Of a stretch of 64,000 bases of DNA, positions 24,501-37,689 are shown one piece after another (the first letter of the stretch is position 1; each line of letters opens with the position of its first letter). The notes beneath the pieces are model-generated. The model had not been told where the DNA came from. It saw only the letters and a list, made by a program, of their open reading frames with translations, and did no database searches. A program made the translations under genes and the position numbers. The stretch covers positions 53,214,991 through 53,278,990 of the forward strand of contig NC_079149.1 in assembly GCF_945859685.1 (NCBI RefSeq). The letters run 5' to 3'. Origin of the DNA: Eupeodes corollae. Lineage: Eukaryota; Arthropoda; Insecta; Diptera; Syrphidae.

Positions 24501-25066
24501 AGTTCTTGTTTGTAAATAGTAAATAACTTCAAACAACAAAACGTCAAACTACTACAAAAATGGGTGTGTTCAAATAAAAAAAATATGAACAATGGGTATG
24601 TTTGTGACGCACAAAATGAAATTAATATTTTTAAATCTTTAAGTAATGTTCACATCAAAAAATATATTATCACCAGTGACATTTTAAGCTTAGAAAAAAG
24701 GAACATTTTTTTCAAAACTCACAAATCTCTTAGAAGGCGCACATACACGGACAAATATATGTATGACACTTAATCTGAAAAAAGGTGTGGTGGCTTCCTC
24801 TGTGGAGTTGTCTTTTCGTTTTTTTTTTTTTAAATAAAATAAATATACATAAAGCATAACCACTTTATCTAAAACTTCAATATTTGCAGTCGACTTACAC
24901 TCTTATTCGTACATATTCATACCCATCATATTCAAAAGTTTAAAAGTAGACGAAATCATACAAAATATCGAAAATATTATATTCGTTGATATGTTATGTG
25001 ATTTTATATGATATGGATGGATAGATATTATGGGGCGATAGGTAAATGAAAAGAGTGATAACTCAC
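21581..25066. other. Intronic sequence, no gene recognised
   Basis: AT-rich intron up to the 25067-25223 exon. Includes a T-run at 22730-22742 and an A-run at 24221-24238. 22860-22990 has palindromic-looking AT sequence with AATTGTCAAATGTCAG and TTTTGACAG that may be an old MITE. I could not assign it. Confidence 0.5.
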
Positions 25067-25223
25067 CTTGGAGCATAGATCTGTAGGCAGTATCTGTGAT
25101 TGCAAATACATGCGGAGGCACTTCGTGTCGCTTTATACCCTTATATCTTTCCATAATTTTTTCCGTATAAATTGGAAGCTTTTTATACGGATTCACAACA
25201 ACACAGAAAAGGCCGGAATATGT
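25067..25223 (-). CDS. zip: Non-muscle myosin II heavy chain, internal coding exon (motor domain, before the P-loop)
   Basis: This exon holds 52 codons plus one base. It begins TYSGLFCVVVNPYKKLPIY and ends AYRSMLQ. These are hallmark myosin motor sequences: the CVVVNPYK strand, then EKIMERYKGIKRHEVPPHVFAITDTAY. On the minus strand the acceptor is ATCTTTTCAG and the donor is CAAG|GTGAGT. It starts in phase 0, matching the GLIY end of exon 49501-49716, and ends in phase 1, matching the next exon. It is separated from the previous exon by 24.3 kb and from the next by 15.7 kb of transposon-rich intron. No stop or frameshift is present, so the gene is probably functional. Confidence 0.95.
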
Positions 25224-27872
25224 CTGAAAAGATAAATGAACAACAAAAAAATTATTAGTATATATAAACTTTATATTTTATATAGATATTTATGAACGTA
25301 CGTAAATACACAATAAAGGCGTAAATACATTGAATGTTTAAAATATAAAAGGGGGGAAGAAAGGCAAATTTGGGGTGAGATTATTCCCTATATCTACATG
25401 TTCTTACTTTTGATTTCGATACAACAATATTTACACTTGAAAAGTACTCGATGGATGATAACATTTCCGGCCAAGTGAATATAAATAATAAACACAGTCA
25501 AACCCGCTTAAGTTTTATTGACAAATAATTATCGTGAATGCTAAAAATGTGTTTGTTAAAACGAATTGTTTGCTCAGGTTTTAAAAAAGTACTTGTCGGT
25601 GTGACTCACAGCATCATTTTGAGTTGAACCTTCATTTTAAATCAATACATTTTTTAAAAAGAAAACAATGTAGACGGTGATCAAAGATTTCTATTTGAAA
25701 ATGTACTCGTCAACGAAACTTGACACTTTATTTTGACGTATATAATGTAGTGGTTTCATTTGCGTGAATGAATGAATTCAGCGCCATTTAGAAATGAACG
25801 AGTTTGATTTTTAGATGCATTAGTCAATTTAGTGTTTTTAAAAACATTATATTAGATTAATGAGGAATAATGTTTATAAAAAATATTCCAAAAAGTACAA
25901 GTCAAGTATATTGCTCATTAATCCGGAGTCAAATGTACATACATCCATATATCAAGACAGACTCACTCCGCTTAGATTCTACATGACTACCATACTTTTC
26001 TTTTTTTAATTTTATATCACGGTGAACAAAAAATCCAAGAAATCTATTGGGGTCATGTTGTAAATATTTTTATCCTGAAAAAGACGCCATAATCGACAAC
26101 ATTCCATCGGTCCAACATGTCAAACAATGAAGCTATTCACTATGCTCATATATGTATGTTCTTCTTTTTTAGCAGCCGGCATTTGCATGTGCTTTGTGTG
26201 CAGTGTGCCTTGCCTACAGCAATGACTCATGTAGCGTGTATATTTCTTGGCAGTGTGGTGTTGCATTGTGCATGTGCATGCTTGGATGATATGCGATAAC
26301 AAATATGCACCGGGAGTTAGTAATTAGATGCGAAAAGATGTTAAACCATAACTTTTCCTTAGAAAAAAAAATAAACAGAAAACAAATACAAGATAATCGG
26401 TGAGGAGTTTGTGCACCAAAGTAAATTTGTCGGTAAAAAAATGGCAATTTTTGTTGTGGGTGGGTTTTTGCGTCAGTTATTTTGATTTTCATATCATGAA
26501 AGTAAATACACACGGAAAATCTTAAACTACATCTTTTGACAGCTGTCAATGTCTAAACTTGTTAATAAGTTAATTGCAAACTATCGATTTCAGGATAAGG
26601 GAGTAAATCATGTCTGTGATCTTTAGTATTTTATACTGTTAGTAATAATAATAAGTATTTTGTATTTGAGGAAGAAATAAAAGAAACGATCTTATGACGA
26701 AATTGTTTTTGACAGCTGTCATTCATAAACATATTAACATGAATGATATGGCAGTGCCGCCAGAATATCAAGTTTTGTAAATTGAAGTGTCTAAGTGATT
26801 TTGACTTTTGCATATTGTTTTTATATTCATACTTTCAATTTGTGTTTCCTCTAAAAATTAGTAAATTTGTTGATACGAGTATAATAAAAAGGAACTTCGA
26901 AAATTCTGAAGAAAACCGTTGACATCGGTAGACTAACCCCTCGATAAAACTTCAAACAGTTCGTAAATACAACAAACTTCTGTCAAATTTTAGTCGAATT
27001 ATTGGTAATAATATTTAATAACCAAACAACAATAACAGAACTAAAACGTATTATTGCTAAATGAATAATTTATAATTGTAAACTTAAGACAGTTGAAAGG
27101 AAATCCATTTCAATTATCGATATATCAAAATATTTACGTCAATTTCTTTCTCAATTTTACAGCTATGTATATATTTGCCGACGAGCTATCGTTTGTTACT
27201 TTCCCTTTGCATGTTCTTTGTCTATCATCTCTCTAATCGATTCTAAATATTACAATTAAATAAACATTAAATAAATAACAATCATAATATACAAAACCTA
27301 TGAATGTATCTGTACAATTCTATACAACCCGCGGCCTTTCTCTCAAGATAGTGTGAACATGTTCATTCGCACCCAAGCTAATAATAAAAAAAAACTAAAG
27401 AGCAAGAAAAAAAGTTTTATTTTTAAAGAAAAAAAAAACAACTAAGTTTATGTGAAAGATGGAATCATTGCACACTTTGGTCATTTGTTGATTTACAACA
27501 AATATATATAACTTAATAAATTATAACAACAAGGAAAAAAACATATTGTTTTGGCTGGAACACTTTAGCTGTCCGCCGGCGATTGCCGCCACCGACAGTC
27601 ACCGTCACCACCCGCCAAAAACATAACACTAAATAATTATATAATTATTATTAGACCAGTTTATTATCTACTAGGAGTGATTTTGTAATTAATTAAGTCT
27701 ACAAGCGTGAGCAGACTGGAAAAATAAACAAAAGCAGAAACAGGGTGTTTCTAGAAATCTCTAGCTTCTTCTAGCTATCTGAATAGTTAAATAAAATATA
27801 AACCAACACATCTGTTTTACTACAAGCTACAAGTGACAGTTTACAAAATGTCACTTGTGACAGTTTGACGTT
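25224..27872. other. Intronic sequence, no gene recognised
   Basis: AT-rich start of the 24.3-kb intron (3' part in transcription order). A (TGCA/TG)-rich patch at 26200-26285 produces overlapping chance ORFs on both strands. 27570-27615 is a short GC-richer spot (CCGCCGGCGATTGCCGCC). No exon signature was found. Confidence 0.5.
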
Positions 27873-28893
27873 TAAGGGCCTTGCACACGAGAGCGAACAA
27901 CGAATGAACAAATGGACGAACAAACGTGATTTTACACATTTCAAAAAGTTAATTTCAAACATGAACACATTCAAATTATAAGAAACCAATTGATACTTAT
28001 GTTAGGATAGTAAAATTTGCATTTTGTTCTCTAAAACAAGACAATTTTGTAAAAATAATTTGGTAGTAACGAATTGCAGTGTGATTGCTACGAACTGTCA
28101 AACTCTATTCGCGTTCCACATACCATCCACACTGCAATGAATAAATTGTTCGCGCTCAACTTAACCTCAAAATTATACCACTATTGTTTTGTTTGTTGAA
28201 AAAGGTTATTATAAATTGACAATTCGTCGCTGTCTGCGAATAAAAATAAAACTTATGTGAAAGAAAATTCAAAATATGCGAACATCCACAGTTCGTAGCT
28301 CATGTGCAAGATACAATTTTTAAAAAAATTATGTGTTCGGTTAAAACTATGACTTTAATTAAAGTCAAAAATCAAAACAGCCATTCACATTAGACCGAAG
28401 AATAAATGTGATTTTAAATAATTTATAAATTTAAACTGTGTGGAAATTGTAAATAAAAAGTTAGAAATAAAGCTTAAAATAACTTTAAGGTAAAGAAGTT
28501 ATCTTTTTCATTGCTAAATGTCCATGTTCTGCAATTCACTTATTGTGAATACACTTAGCGAAAGTGTGTTCGTTATCGTGAATTGGATTTTTGAAAATGC
28601 AAATGGCTTTGTATATAATATATACTTTCAGTTCTGACAGTTCAAAGCAATTTCAAAGTTTTCGAAATTAAATTATTAAAGAACATGCAATTTCATTTCA
28701 GTGATTTCAACTCATGGGAAATGGAACATGGGCGAACGAACTGTCAAACTCATTTCGCGTTCCACATACGATCCACACTTTAATGTTCGTGTGTGCCAGA
28801 ACCTAAAATTTGCATTCTAGTCGATGTTGTGCAATTGTTATGATCGCCAAATATTCGTTCATTCGTTGGTCGATCTCATGTGAATAGTCCTTA
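27873..28893 (+). mobile_element. MITE family B, longest copy
   Basis: The left end AAGGGCCTTGCACACGAGAG followed by CGAACAACGAATG pairs with the right end CATTCGTTGGTCGATCTCAT followed by GTGAATAGTCCTT. Inside are GAACTGTCAAACTCTATTCG, repeated in diverged form near 28739 (CTGTCAAACTCATTTCGCGT), and AT-rich filler. About 1.02 kb, no ORF. TTA-type sequence at both borders suits a PIF/Harbinger-derived element, but the exact target duplication is unclear. Confidence 0.75.
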
Positions 28894-29035
28894 CTTTTTT
28901 CCAATTTAACAGAAAAATTTCGTTTTGTTTTGAGAATTCTTTGGAGTTAGAGGAATTAGGTCAGAAACTGGTCACACAGGCTCTTTCCTTAAACGACAAT
29001 TGTCACTTTTTGAGTCGAGTCACTTTCTTGGCGTT

Positions 29036-29390
29036 TAATGGCTGAAACACAAACACGATTCAGCTTCGGCTTCGTCTGCGTTACGTTGGGCCTCCTTCGA
29101 GGTTGCTTTGAATGACACTTGCAATATGACATTTCTAAAATGGCACTTCTGTCATTAGCAGCTGTTCTTTTTTATCAAATAATAAAATTTGAGTTTTGGA
29201 ATCTAAAAAATCAAGGTTATAATAATCAATGGGAATCCTTCCAAAAGCAAATATATTTTGTTTGTTGACTTTTTTTACAGCTGTTGAGCTGTCAGACAAA
29301 GCAAATGTTCAGCAAATGAACTAAGCTTCCGTTTGGAACCACATTACGTAGCATTACGTTCTTTTACTTACGATTGTCAAATGTCGAATG
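29036..29390 (+). repeat. MITE family A, 3'-truncated copy
   Basis: Starts TAATGGCTGAAACACAAACA and follows the family through GAGGTTGCTTTGAATGACA, AGCTGTCAGACAAAGCAAA and ACGATTGTCAAA. The right terminal repeat is missing. It is followed at once by a Harbinger remnant. Confidence 0.8.
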
Positions 29391-29399
29391 TGATTGAAT

Positions 29400-30250
29400 A
29401 GATTGGACGCGAATTAAAACTAAACTTATTGAGAGAAAGAAGAAGATCGTCATCAGATCCTTTACATTTACCAGATTAGAAATAAGTACGGACAAGTACA
29501 TACATAAATCCAAGGATGATTCATTGGACAAATCAATCTATATTGTTTTATTTCATTTCAAGACATGTAATGTACTCAAGGTTGAATAAGGACTCCTTTA
29601 TTTACACATTAAATTAAATTGAAGAAAAGGTACTGAAAAGACAAAGCTGTCATCGGTGCCACTAGTTTTAAAGCTTGAGATTTTTTGGTAAAGGCAGCTT
29701 CCAAAAGGGTGTATGCAATAACTTAAAATTGGGGAATTGCACAACCACCGATGAAGCTCATTCTCAAAGAAATGCTCGAAATTATGGAAGCACACACGTG
29801 AAATAAATTCTCACTATTTGGACGAAGAAAAAAGACATGCGTAAGTTTTTTTAATGAAAAGACTGGGAATCCGGGAATAATTGGACGTGTAGACGGCAGC
29901 CACATAAAAATTCAAGCACCAATAATAGATATACAACATCGTTACAACAACAGGAATAGCTTAAATAAATGCTATCCCCTCGAACTCTTTCTAATACTCA
30001 GATCGGACCAAGGAGGAAACAGTCAATGAAGTTTTGCTTTAAAGTTGGCATCAAACCATACCTTTTGCCATTCCTATACCGTTGTAAGCAGTGCCCCCAA
30101 GGAATTGAGGATATTTGCAACAAATTCCCAATTGTTTTTTTTTGTTTGGGTGCGCCTCTCCTAAAATTTGTTGCCAATGAATTATTTAATTCCATTAATT
30201 CTGTAAGCCTTTTCATTTTACCTTTATTCGTTACTTTTACCCTTTAGCAA
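29400..30250 (+). pseudogene. PIF/Harbinger remnant: transposase (+) meeting accessory ORF (-)
   Basis: The plus strand near 29738-29800 reads AQPPMKLILKEMLEIMEAHT, the helix region before the nuclease. 29850-29955 reads FFNEKTGNPGIIGRVDGSHI and then KIQAPIIDIQHRYNNRNS, holding the first catalytic Asp (usually GCIDGTHI). On the minus strand 30165-30000 reads NWEFVANILNSLG and, after a frameshift, WQKVWFDANFKAK-like sequence from the trihelix accessory protein. As at 19856-21067, the two converging genes are joined by an internal deletion. I could not define the ends; similar AACGACAATT stretches at 28991 and 30357 are candidates. Confidence 0.75.
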
Positions 30251-30519
30251 AAATTAATTTAATAATACTAAAACAAACAGTAAAACATTTAATTTTTCGT
30301 TTGAAAATTTTCCGTCGACAGAAAGTGACAATTTACTCGTCATAAAAGAAAACTAAAACGACAATTACAATAGCGATGAGAGTGATATTTGTCGATCAAA
30401 AAATTGGATTCCACTAACCGCCAAATGTCAAGTAGCGTAACGCTAAGTAAAACGCTACTATAACGTGACAATTGTCATTCAAATAAAACGCCAACTACAA
30501 TAAGGGTGAAGATCTTTTT

Positions 30520-31734
30520 ACCTAAAGCCAATGAATTTAGAGTCCTTACTTACTAAATAAATTTTGATTTACAAATACAAGGAATGATTACTTCCACATA
30601 TCTGACTTCTCTGCGAAGTCACCCTGTATAGGAACTTATACATTTATTACTATTCTTTTGTAAATTTCGCATTAGGCAATATTTTTTTGTAAGGAGTAAA
30701 GAAAGTAAATAATTGATTAATTTATCTATTGCTCTTATTTCATACCCTATGGATGTTCTATTTTACCTTCCCATTTTTTTTTTTTTGAATTGTGCAATTT
30801 TTTAGCTTACATATACGAATACCGCATTCCAATATACAATTAATTAAAAAAAAACAATTCCAAAGCGAATTAGAGCTGAAAATTATTTTCACATAAATTT
30901 CCCAATAAAAAGCGAAAACCGAGAACTCGAAAGACTCACACAAAACAAAAAAGAATGAATAGGAATCATCAACTTATTATATGCAATGCATGCACTTTTT
31001 TCAAATTGAAGTTAAACCAGAAGCTATGACCAATCCACTAACTGACGGACGCCAAACAAAAACAAAAATAACAACAATTATACCGGATGCTATGCCCTAC
31101 ACAGTGGATACGGAAAAACCTAGGGGCTTTTATTTTTATTTTCGGTTAAACATTGTACACCAACCACCAATCCATCCACCATCATCATCATTCACCACCG
31201 CATCGCACCGGTCATATTATTGTTTCTTCGTCTTTGAACACTGCGTCAGAGCATTTTCGTGGAAGTGCTGTAGATGGCCCCATTTTGGAATTCCAGCCAT
31301 CCACAACATACAAATTATACAGAATGTAAGGTTATGAGTCACCTGCTTTTAGTTGGTTTTGATGTTTTAAATAAACACACACTTTGGATGAATATAACTT
31401 ACAACAATAAAGAAAATAAAGGTATTCCCTTTTATTGCTTTGTAATATCAAATAAAAAAAATTATAGCACGAATGACGAATCATTTAAATATTTTTCGAG
31501 TTAATAAGATGAAAGAGTTTAAGCAGGTTTTTCGGACCAGACCGAGAGATATGGCTTATAATCAGGGTTACCAAGTCACATTAAACATAATCTACTTTTT
31601 TACTCCAATATAGTTGGCTTGTCAACTTAGAGATCAGTTGAAGCTGTGATTTAACACATACGTCCTCAAACTAACATGGACCTAAGTACAGTTAAAAATT
31701 ATATCATTTGATCAACGACTAACTAAGATGGTAG
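30520..31734. other. Intronic sequence, no gene recognised
   Basis: No known family. 31060-31290 is somewhat GC-richer, with CCACCA-type runs (31160-31200), and gives a chance 118-codon ORF without motif. Confidence 0.5.
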
Positions 31735-32480
31735 TAATAGTTATCACTGGTTTTCATCATTGAAACCATTCAGTGAAATCCTTTAGCTGTCATTTCTGTC
31801 ATCACGAAGAAATTGGAACGCTTTCAGTGGAACGATAATGTTCTGAAATGTATGATTAACAATCAGCTGTTCATTGAAAACGATTTCATTATTTAAAATT
31901 TTAAAATAAACAAAAAGGAAAGTTCTGGGTAAATTTATTTTAGAAAAAAAATCTAGAACTCATTAGCTTCACTCCTACAAGAAACATAACTTTTTTACTC
32001 TCTTTTGAATCTCGAAACAAAATGAAAAATAACTGCTTTCATTTCTGTCATTGGATAAATATTTCCTGTTAATCATTGAAAGCCAAACTGACAGGTGGGA
32101 ATACGGGGAAATTGGAACGCTTTCAGTGGAACGATATTGTTCTGAAATGTATAATTAACAATCAGCTGTTCTTTGAAAATGATTTATGTAACTATTTAAA
32201 ATTTAAAAATAAACAAAAAGAAAAGTTCTGGGTAAATTTATTTTAGAAGAAAAAATCTAGAACTCGTCAGCTTCATTATGACAAGAAACATAACTTTTTT
32301 ACTCGCTGAAAAATAACTGCATTTCTGTCATTGGATTAATATTTTCTGATTGAAAGCTAAACTGACAGGTGGGAATACGAAGAAATTATCAACTCATCAG
32401 CTTCACTCCGACAAGATACATAACTTTTTTACTCTCTTTTGAATCTTGAAACAAAACGAAAAATAACTAGTCCCTAAGTA
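31735..32480 (+). repeat. MITE family C, diverged copy arranged as about 2.5 tandem units
   Basis: The left part starts ATAGTTATCACTGGTTTTCA and CATCATTGAAACC. The unit marker GAAATTGGAACGCTTTCAGT occurs at about 31809 and 32109, and a third partial unit starts near 32383 without it. Each unit also carries TTAACAATCAGCTGTTC, TTCTGGGTAAATTTATTTTA and AAGA.ACATAACTTTTTTACTC. The period is about 300 bp. Confidence 0.75.
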
Positions 32481-32509
32481 AAAAAAATATTTACATGGGG
32501 TGTCATATT

Positions 32510-33087
32510 AGGTCTGTTCGCGTACCTTCCTTAAGTCTAACAGTCTAATTTTACGAAAAATTACGAAATTTAACTAAATTCTGTTCGCGAACTTTAAAAT
32601 TTCGTTTTTTTTCGTAAAAGAGGGCGCTTCACGAGAGTAAAATATTTCCCAACATACGAATTTTAGGCCAAGAAATTTCTTTGGGCTGATTTCTGGAATG
32701 TGTCAAATTTGATAGAACTTCAAAAAAATTAAACAAATTGCTCGCTTTTGCTGTCACTTATAAAATTAAAAATTTTTTTCCCAAAAGAACAGCAACAACA
32801 TTGCGATTTTCAAGTTTGAATTTAATCAAGTTTTTTCATAAAAAAATAAAAACTATGGACCAGCATGATGTTTATCCATTTAAAACAAAATAAATTCTAA
32901 ACACGAAATGAAACGAAGATGTTTCACAATTTATATATTTTTTGACAGTCAAATTGTGAGCAAATTTGTTTGTTTTCCAGTTCGCTTGCTTTTTTGTAGT
33001 TTTGTCTTTTTGTGAGAGAATTTTACCCCCACTCTTTAAAATATCTCTATTTACGAATTTTAGTGCAGAAAGTAAACGAACAGACCT
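32510..33087. mobile_element. MITE with AGGTCTGTTCG terminal inverted repeats
   Basis: AGGTCTGTTCG at the left end and CGAACAGACCT at the right end are perfect inverted repeats; the match extends with mismatches for about 20 bases. Flanks are ATT on both sides (32507-32509, 33088-33090), equivalent to a TTA duplication shifted by one. 578 bp, no ORF recognised. The terminal motif is shared with the element at 36122-36974, which carries a Harbinger fragment, and a lone right end sits at 43536-43546. Confidence 0.85.
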
Positions 33088-36000
33088 ATTAGGTTCAATT
33101 CTGTTGATGTTTCTTTTCAAATTTAAAATTAAATTTTGATGGCAACTCTTTTTATGCTAAAGCTGTTACCATCTCTGGCTAAAGTCAACATCCTTTAGAG
33201 AATTTTGGTTGGTTGTTTTTTTTTCTGTATATAAATCTCTTAAAATCAAACAATAATTTTGTATGCAAATCCACAAAATGCATTGCATGATATTCTAAAA
33301 GCATTAATCAGAGTTCAACGTGGACATTTTAATGGAGTTGGTTTATGGGACAACCACACCTTTCATAAATTACACAGCGTGAACATTGTTGAATCGAAAA
33401 AGTTTGCTGATTTTTTAAGTGCCTATGATAAATATTTGCTAATGACTTTCCAAAGAGATCTTTGACATTTCTAATTTTTTTTAATCATGAATGTGAATAA
33501 CTTACATTTCACACCAATCCTTTCAAATTCAATCAATTTGTGTTACAATAGCGACTTCTGTTTTGCTTAAATAACCTACAAACTACCTTAAAACTAAAAC
33601 AAATTGACAGAATTCAGAACACTAAAACAAACTGTCAAAATTGAATATGACAGAAATGAAGTTTCTGTTTGCACGAACATACATATCGTATTCCGTCAAT
33701 ATGACAACTATTAAGAAAATTGTTTAAAAATTGAATTTGACAAGCGAAGCCATCATTTACTTTTGACAGTTACATTTACTTTTGACAGTTAAAATGTATA
33801 ACAGGTATTATTTGTACGTCAAATTCTTTTCATGAATTGAAAGTGCGAGTGTTTACAAAACCAAAGATTGCCATGAAGATTAAAAGATATTCTTAAGGCC
33901 GAGACCACATATGGCACATCACCTTTCAAATTCTTAACACAATCTCGATCACAAGTTTAGACATAGAACATAATAAACACTTTATATTGTTATATTGCAC
34001 GTATGCATACCTACATTAATTTAAGTCTATGGTTAATCATGACTTTATATTCAAATGGACATTTAAATGAAATATGTTTCCACCATATATGGAATATTTC
34101 TCATTGTGTAAGCTATAGGCGAGCAGATTATAAATTATACCACACACCACATCACTATACATATTATAGCACTATAGATTTGCGTTCCCGTAAACCGTAA
34201 TCCATGTGGCCGATTCCGATGTGTGTCGGCAAACTTCTAATGAAAAAAAAATAGTTTTGAGCAAAGAAATTCGAGATGATATCATCATTAACACACTGTA
34301 ATGGTGCATAGGTTAAACTTATTCAATTTTGTTGTTTTGCTTTTTGAATAAAACCAAAATGGCAATTGTTTAATGAAAAATGTGTATTTAAACATGTAAA
34401 TATTATGAATGCTGAAGCTGATAGTATACTTTGTTGAATACCTAAAATGGCAGCACAACGGCCTTGGAGTTTTTGTTTTATTTTGTTTGGCATTTTTGAT
34501 GGAAAATTGTGTTCTTCGATATGAAAAAGCGCCATCGTCACGACAGCGGCAAGGCTTCAAAACTTTGGTACATTTTATCATTGTATTTTCAAATTGTTTT
34601 TACTCATAAATGGTAAGTTCACGCACCATAAAGTACATATACAAACAAATGTCAATAGGAATATGGCGTTATCAAGCAATTCCAAAAGTTCATATATTTT
34701 TTGACAGCTAAATGAAGATGGCGGAAAATTTAAAATTCATTGTCAAAATGTTGGTAACAACACCGATTTCTTCTTTTTTTTCTAAAATTGTATTGACAAT
34801 ATTTTTGAAATAATTCTTCTTCAAATATTTTTAACTAATAGTACGTCAAGCTTAAATACATTTCTATGAAATTTTGACACTACACGGGCAAGAAATAAGA
34901 AAAATTATATCGAAAAAGATCGATATTTTGTATTGAAGATCAAATTCGATAAACACACATTGCATAAGGCTGCACATAACATGATGTCTAAATTTTAACA
35001 AAACAATATCAAAAAGAACCAATGAATCAATATTTAAATTTACAAGTTGCAAATTTAACGAAAACTCTTGTGCGAATCGGTGTTTATCTGTTTTTATTCG
35101 ATGCGTTCGAAAAGCGTACACGTTATGTGTACGGGCCCTTAATGATTCAAGATTTTATAAATATCTCTATTTTCGCATTTGCTAAAAATAATTGCACTTG
35201 GCTTATGAATCTAACTATAGATACGATAATCACAGCATCATCATCAAACACAGAAGAAAACAGCGCACAGCGTTTTGTGTTTTCGCTGCTGCTGTCATTT
35301 CTCTGGTCGGTCAACCTATATTTATTGCATCGTTTCTATAATCAACATTGTTTATTTATTTTTTGTGATTATTTTTAGTTTTTAAGCATTGAGAACTTTG
35401 TTTTTTGCAACAAAAAAAAATAAGAGAAAAAACCTCTGGTGGCGGCGAGTAGAAACATAATTCATCTAAATATCTCCTAATGGAGGAGAGTATAATTTTT
35501 GCGTTTATACTATAAATGTTTATAGTTTATTAGACTGTGACTCAATGTACTGTACTGTATTTATGTTTAGTGATCATCACAGTGATGTGCGTCGCTTGTT
35601 GACATAAAGCAATAAACGGCACAAGCTTGACACGGGCTCGGGCGACTATAACGTTGATGATGATGAGGATGAGGATGCCGGTCTGAGCGACTGGCGACAC
35701 AGTGTCAGTATAGTTGAGCATTTCAATTAATTGCACGTACACACAATATTTGACAAATAGCTTTTTGTAATAATTTATTACAATTGCACATTGTAGTTGT
35801 AGTATTTTGATTTCATTTCTTTGTACGATATAAAAAAAATAATTTAAACACATTTATGCAATCATTTAGTTTTGTGTTTGTAGTCTCAAGTTCTGTCAAA
35901 AATTATATCCAACAAACAAAATAGAAATTCTCAGTTTTTGGGGAAGAAAAAAATATAACATATTATGATCAAATTTTTGACATTTGACGGTTTTGTTTCT

Positions 36001-36121
36001 ATAGGAAACACATTTTTTATAAATTATGTTTTCCTGTCCAATTTAATTTAAAAAAAAAAAACTGAAATCTTTAGTTCTTTCACACCCTGTGGCTCTCATC
36101 TGCGACAGACATTGGCATAAT
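33088..36121. other. Intronic sequence with one unexplained 68-codon ORF
   Basis: Mostly AT-rich with no family. Plus-strand 33259-33465 is open and has balanced amino-acid content (YANPQNALHDILKALIRVQR at the start, MTFQRDL at the end) but no ATG start, and a stop lies 15 bases upstream. I do not recognise it; it may be a retrocopy scrap or chance. 35630-35700 has a GATGAT/GAGGAT simple stretch. Confidence 0.45.
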
Positions 36122-36974
36122 AGGTCTGTTTGATAACTTCAACTTTGTACAACGTCGCATAGCGTTTCATAAATTCGTCTTTGTTAACTAGTGAAAGTTG
36201 CAACAAGAGAGCACAACCAGAGAGTTAAACAACTGTCAAAATCCGCAACTGCCATTTCTGTCATTGTAACTTTCATTTGATTGTTCGTTTTTTTGGATTT
36301 TTTATAAGTTAAAATTGGAAAATTAAAAATGGAAACAAAGTATTTAATTTCAAATGTTCTCCCAGAATATTTCAAAAATATGGGACCCATATTTATTTTC
36401 GAATAAATCGCTCGTTTTTTCACCTTTTTTACATTATGCGAATCTTTCAGAGAAAAAAATTGCAACAACCTGCATGGCCCGAGAACTACAAAAACACTCG
36501 GAAATGTTTTTGTCCAGGGGTATTTTGACTGCTCGATGCACTTAATTGCTCAAACAACGCCTTGCTGATTCTGAAATGTGGATGCAATTCTTCCTCAGTG
36601 TAGGAAGGCATAACTTCCTTAAGATAGTTTTTGATGCATCGACTTGTCTTTTGATGCATTGACGTCTGAACCATCCATCATTTCAAAAATGTTCTCAGTT
36701 GGTATTGAATCATTTTCTGATTCATTGGATGTCAACGAATCCAAAAATTAAGATCTACGGTTAAAACACTTTCAAAAGACATTTTGGTTTTATAAAAAAG
36801 TAACAATTTAAAAACAAATATCCTGTCACACTGAGATTCATGTTCAAAGTTGAACTAAAGCGTTTGTTTACATTGAGACAGATAAACTCTCTCTGAGAGA
36901 ATTTTCCCCTCCTTTCAAAAATTTGACAGGTTTTACACTTCGTGCTCGTGCTACAAAATTAATCAAACAGACCT
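36122..36974 (-). mobile_element. Deleted PIF/Harbinger element with AGGTCTGTTTGAT ends
   Basis: The ends AGGTCTGTTTGAT and ATCAAACAGACCT are a perfect 13-bp inverted repeat. On the minus strand 36674-36486 encodes YLKEVMPSYTEEELHPHFRI and SKALFEQL, the N-terminal helical region of HARBI1-like transposases (consensus .HFRMS...FE.L). The catalytic part is missing. No exact 3-bp duplication could be read. Confidence 0.8.
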
Positions 36975-37685
36975 TCCAGACATAGACTGCTATTCGATTT
37001 TTTTTCCATAGAAAATTCCCCTTAAAGGTGATTCCACAATTTCCCTCTTGTAGGTTTATTGGACAAAATAATAATTCATTTTAAAACGCCATCTCTTGTT
37101 TCCAGACATCAATGATTTTTTTCAAAGGAACAAAGAACATCCATTATATTAAAATTTGACAAAATAAAAAGTGTTTCCATATTTTCGCTGAACCTACAGA
37201 AGGAATAGATGAAACCAACGAGAAGTTGGCTACTAGCTAGCAGTCCATATCTATTATGTCAATAATGACAGCATAAGCATGGTAGTTACACTTCATATTG
37301 CCGGTAGAGGGCATTTGTTAATATAAGAAGAATTTCTTTGTTTACACTACATTTCCAAAAGGAAATGTGAATTTTTAATGGGTAATAAATTGTTAAAAAC
37401 AATAAGTTTTAATATAACACTCCATTAAATCAGCTAACTCAGCTCAACTAAGACTATCGAACCGAAGGTCACATAAAATTAAATTAAACAATAGCGTTTT
37501 ATCGAAGCCTATTCTTATTTACATTTGGCACGCATGTCATTATTTTCTATAGTTTTTGCCGTAAAATCAGCGAAAAGATATAAAAAAAAAACAAAGTGAA
37601 CAAAACCAATAATTTTATTCACATTCAACACGTTGTTGTCTCGATGAAAAACTCCTCACGAAAGAAATAGCACACCCACCCAACT
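36975..37685. other. Intronic sequence, no gene recognised
   Basis: AT-rich with no repeat family I could identify, up to the GC-richer patch that follows. Confidence 0.5.
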
Positions 37686-37689
37686 CACG

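Noticed and set aside
26117..26302. Overlapping 60-codon ORFs on opposite strands, possible small antisense genes
   Set aside because: They result from a TGCA/TG-rich patch with few stops in either direction. There is no conserved motif and no supporting signals.
30981..31337. 118-codon plus-strand ORF
   Set aside because: It contains no recognisable domain, has simple PPIHPPSSS composition from a CCACCA-rich patch and shows no splice or promoter context.
32510..33087. Possible LTR retrotransposon from its paired ends
   Set aside because: The ends are inverted, not direct, repeats and there is no primer-binding site or polypurine tract, so a MITE fits better.
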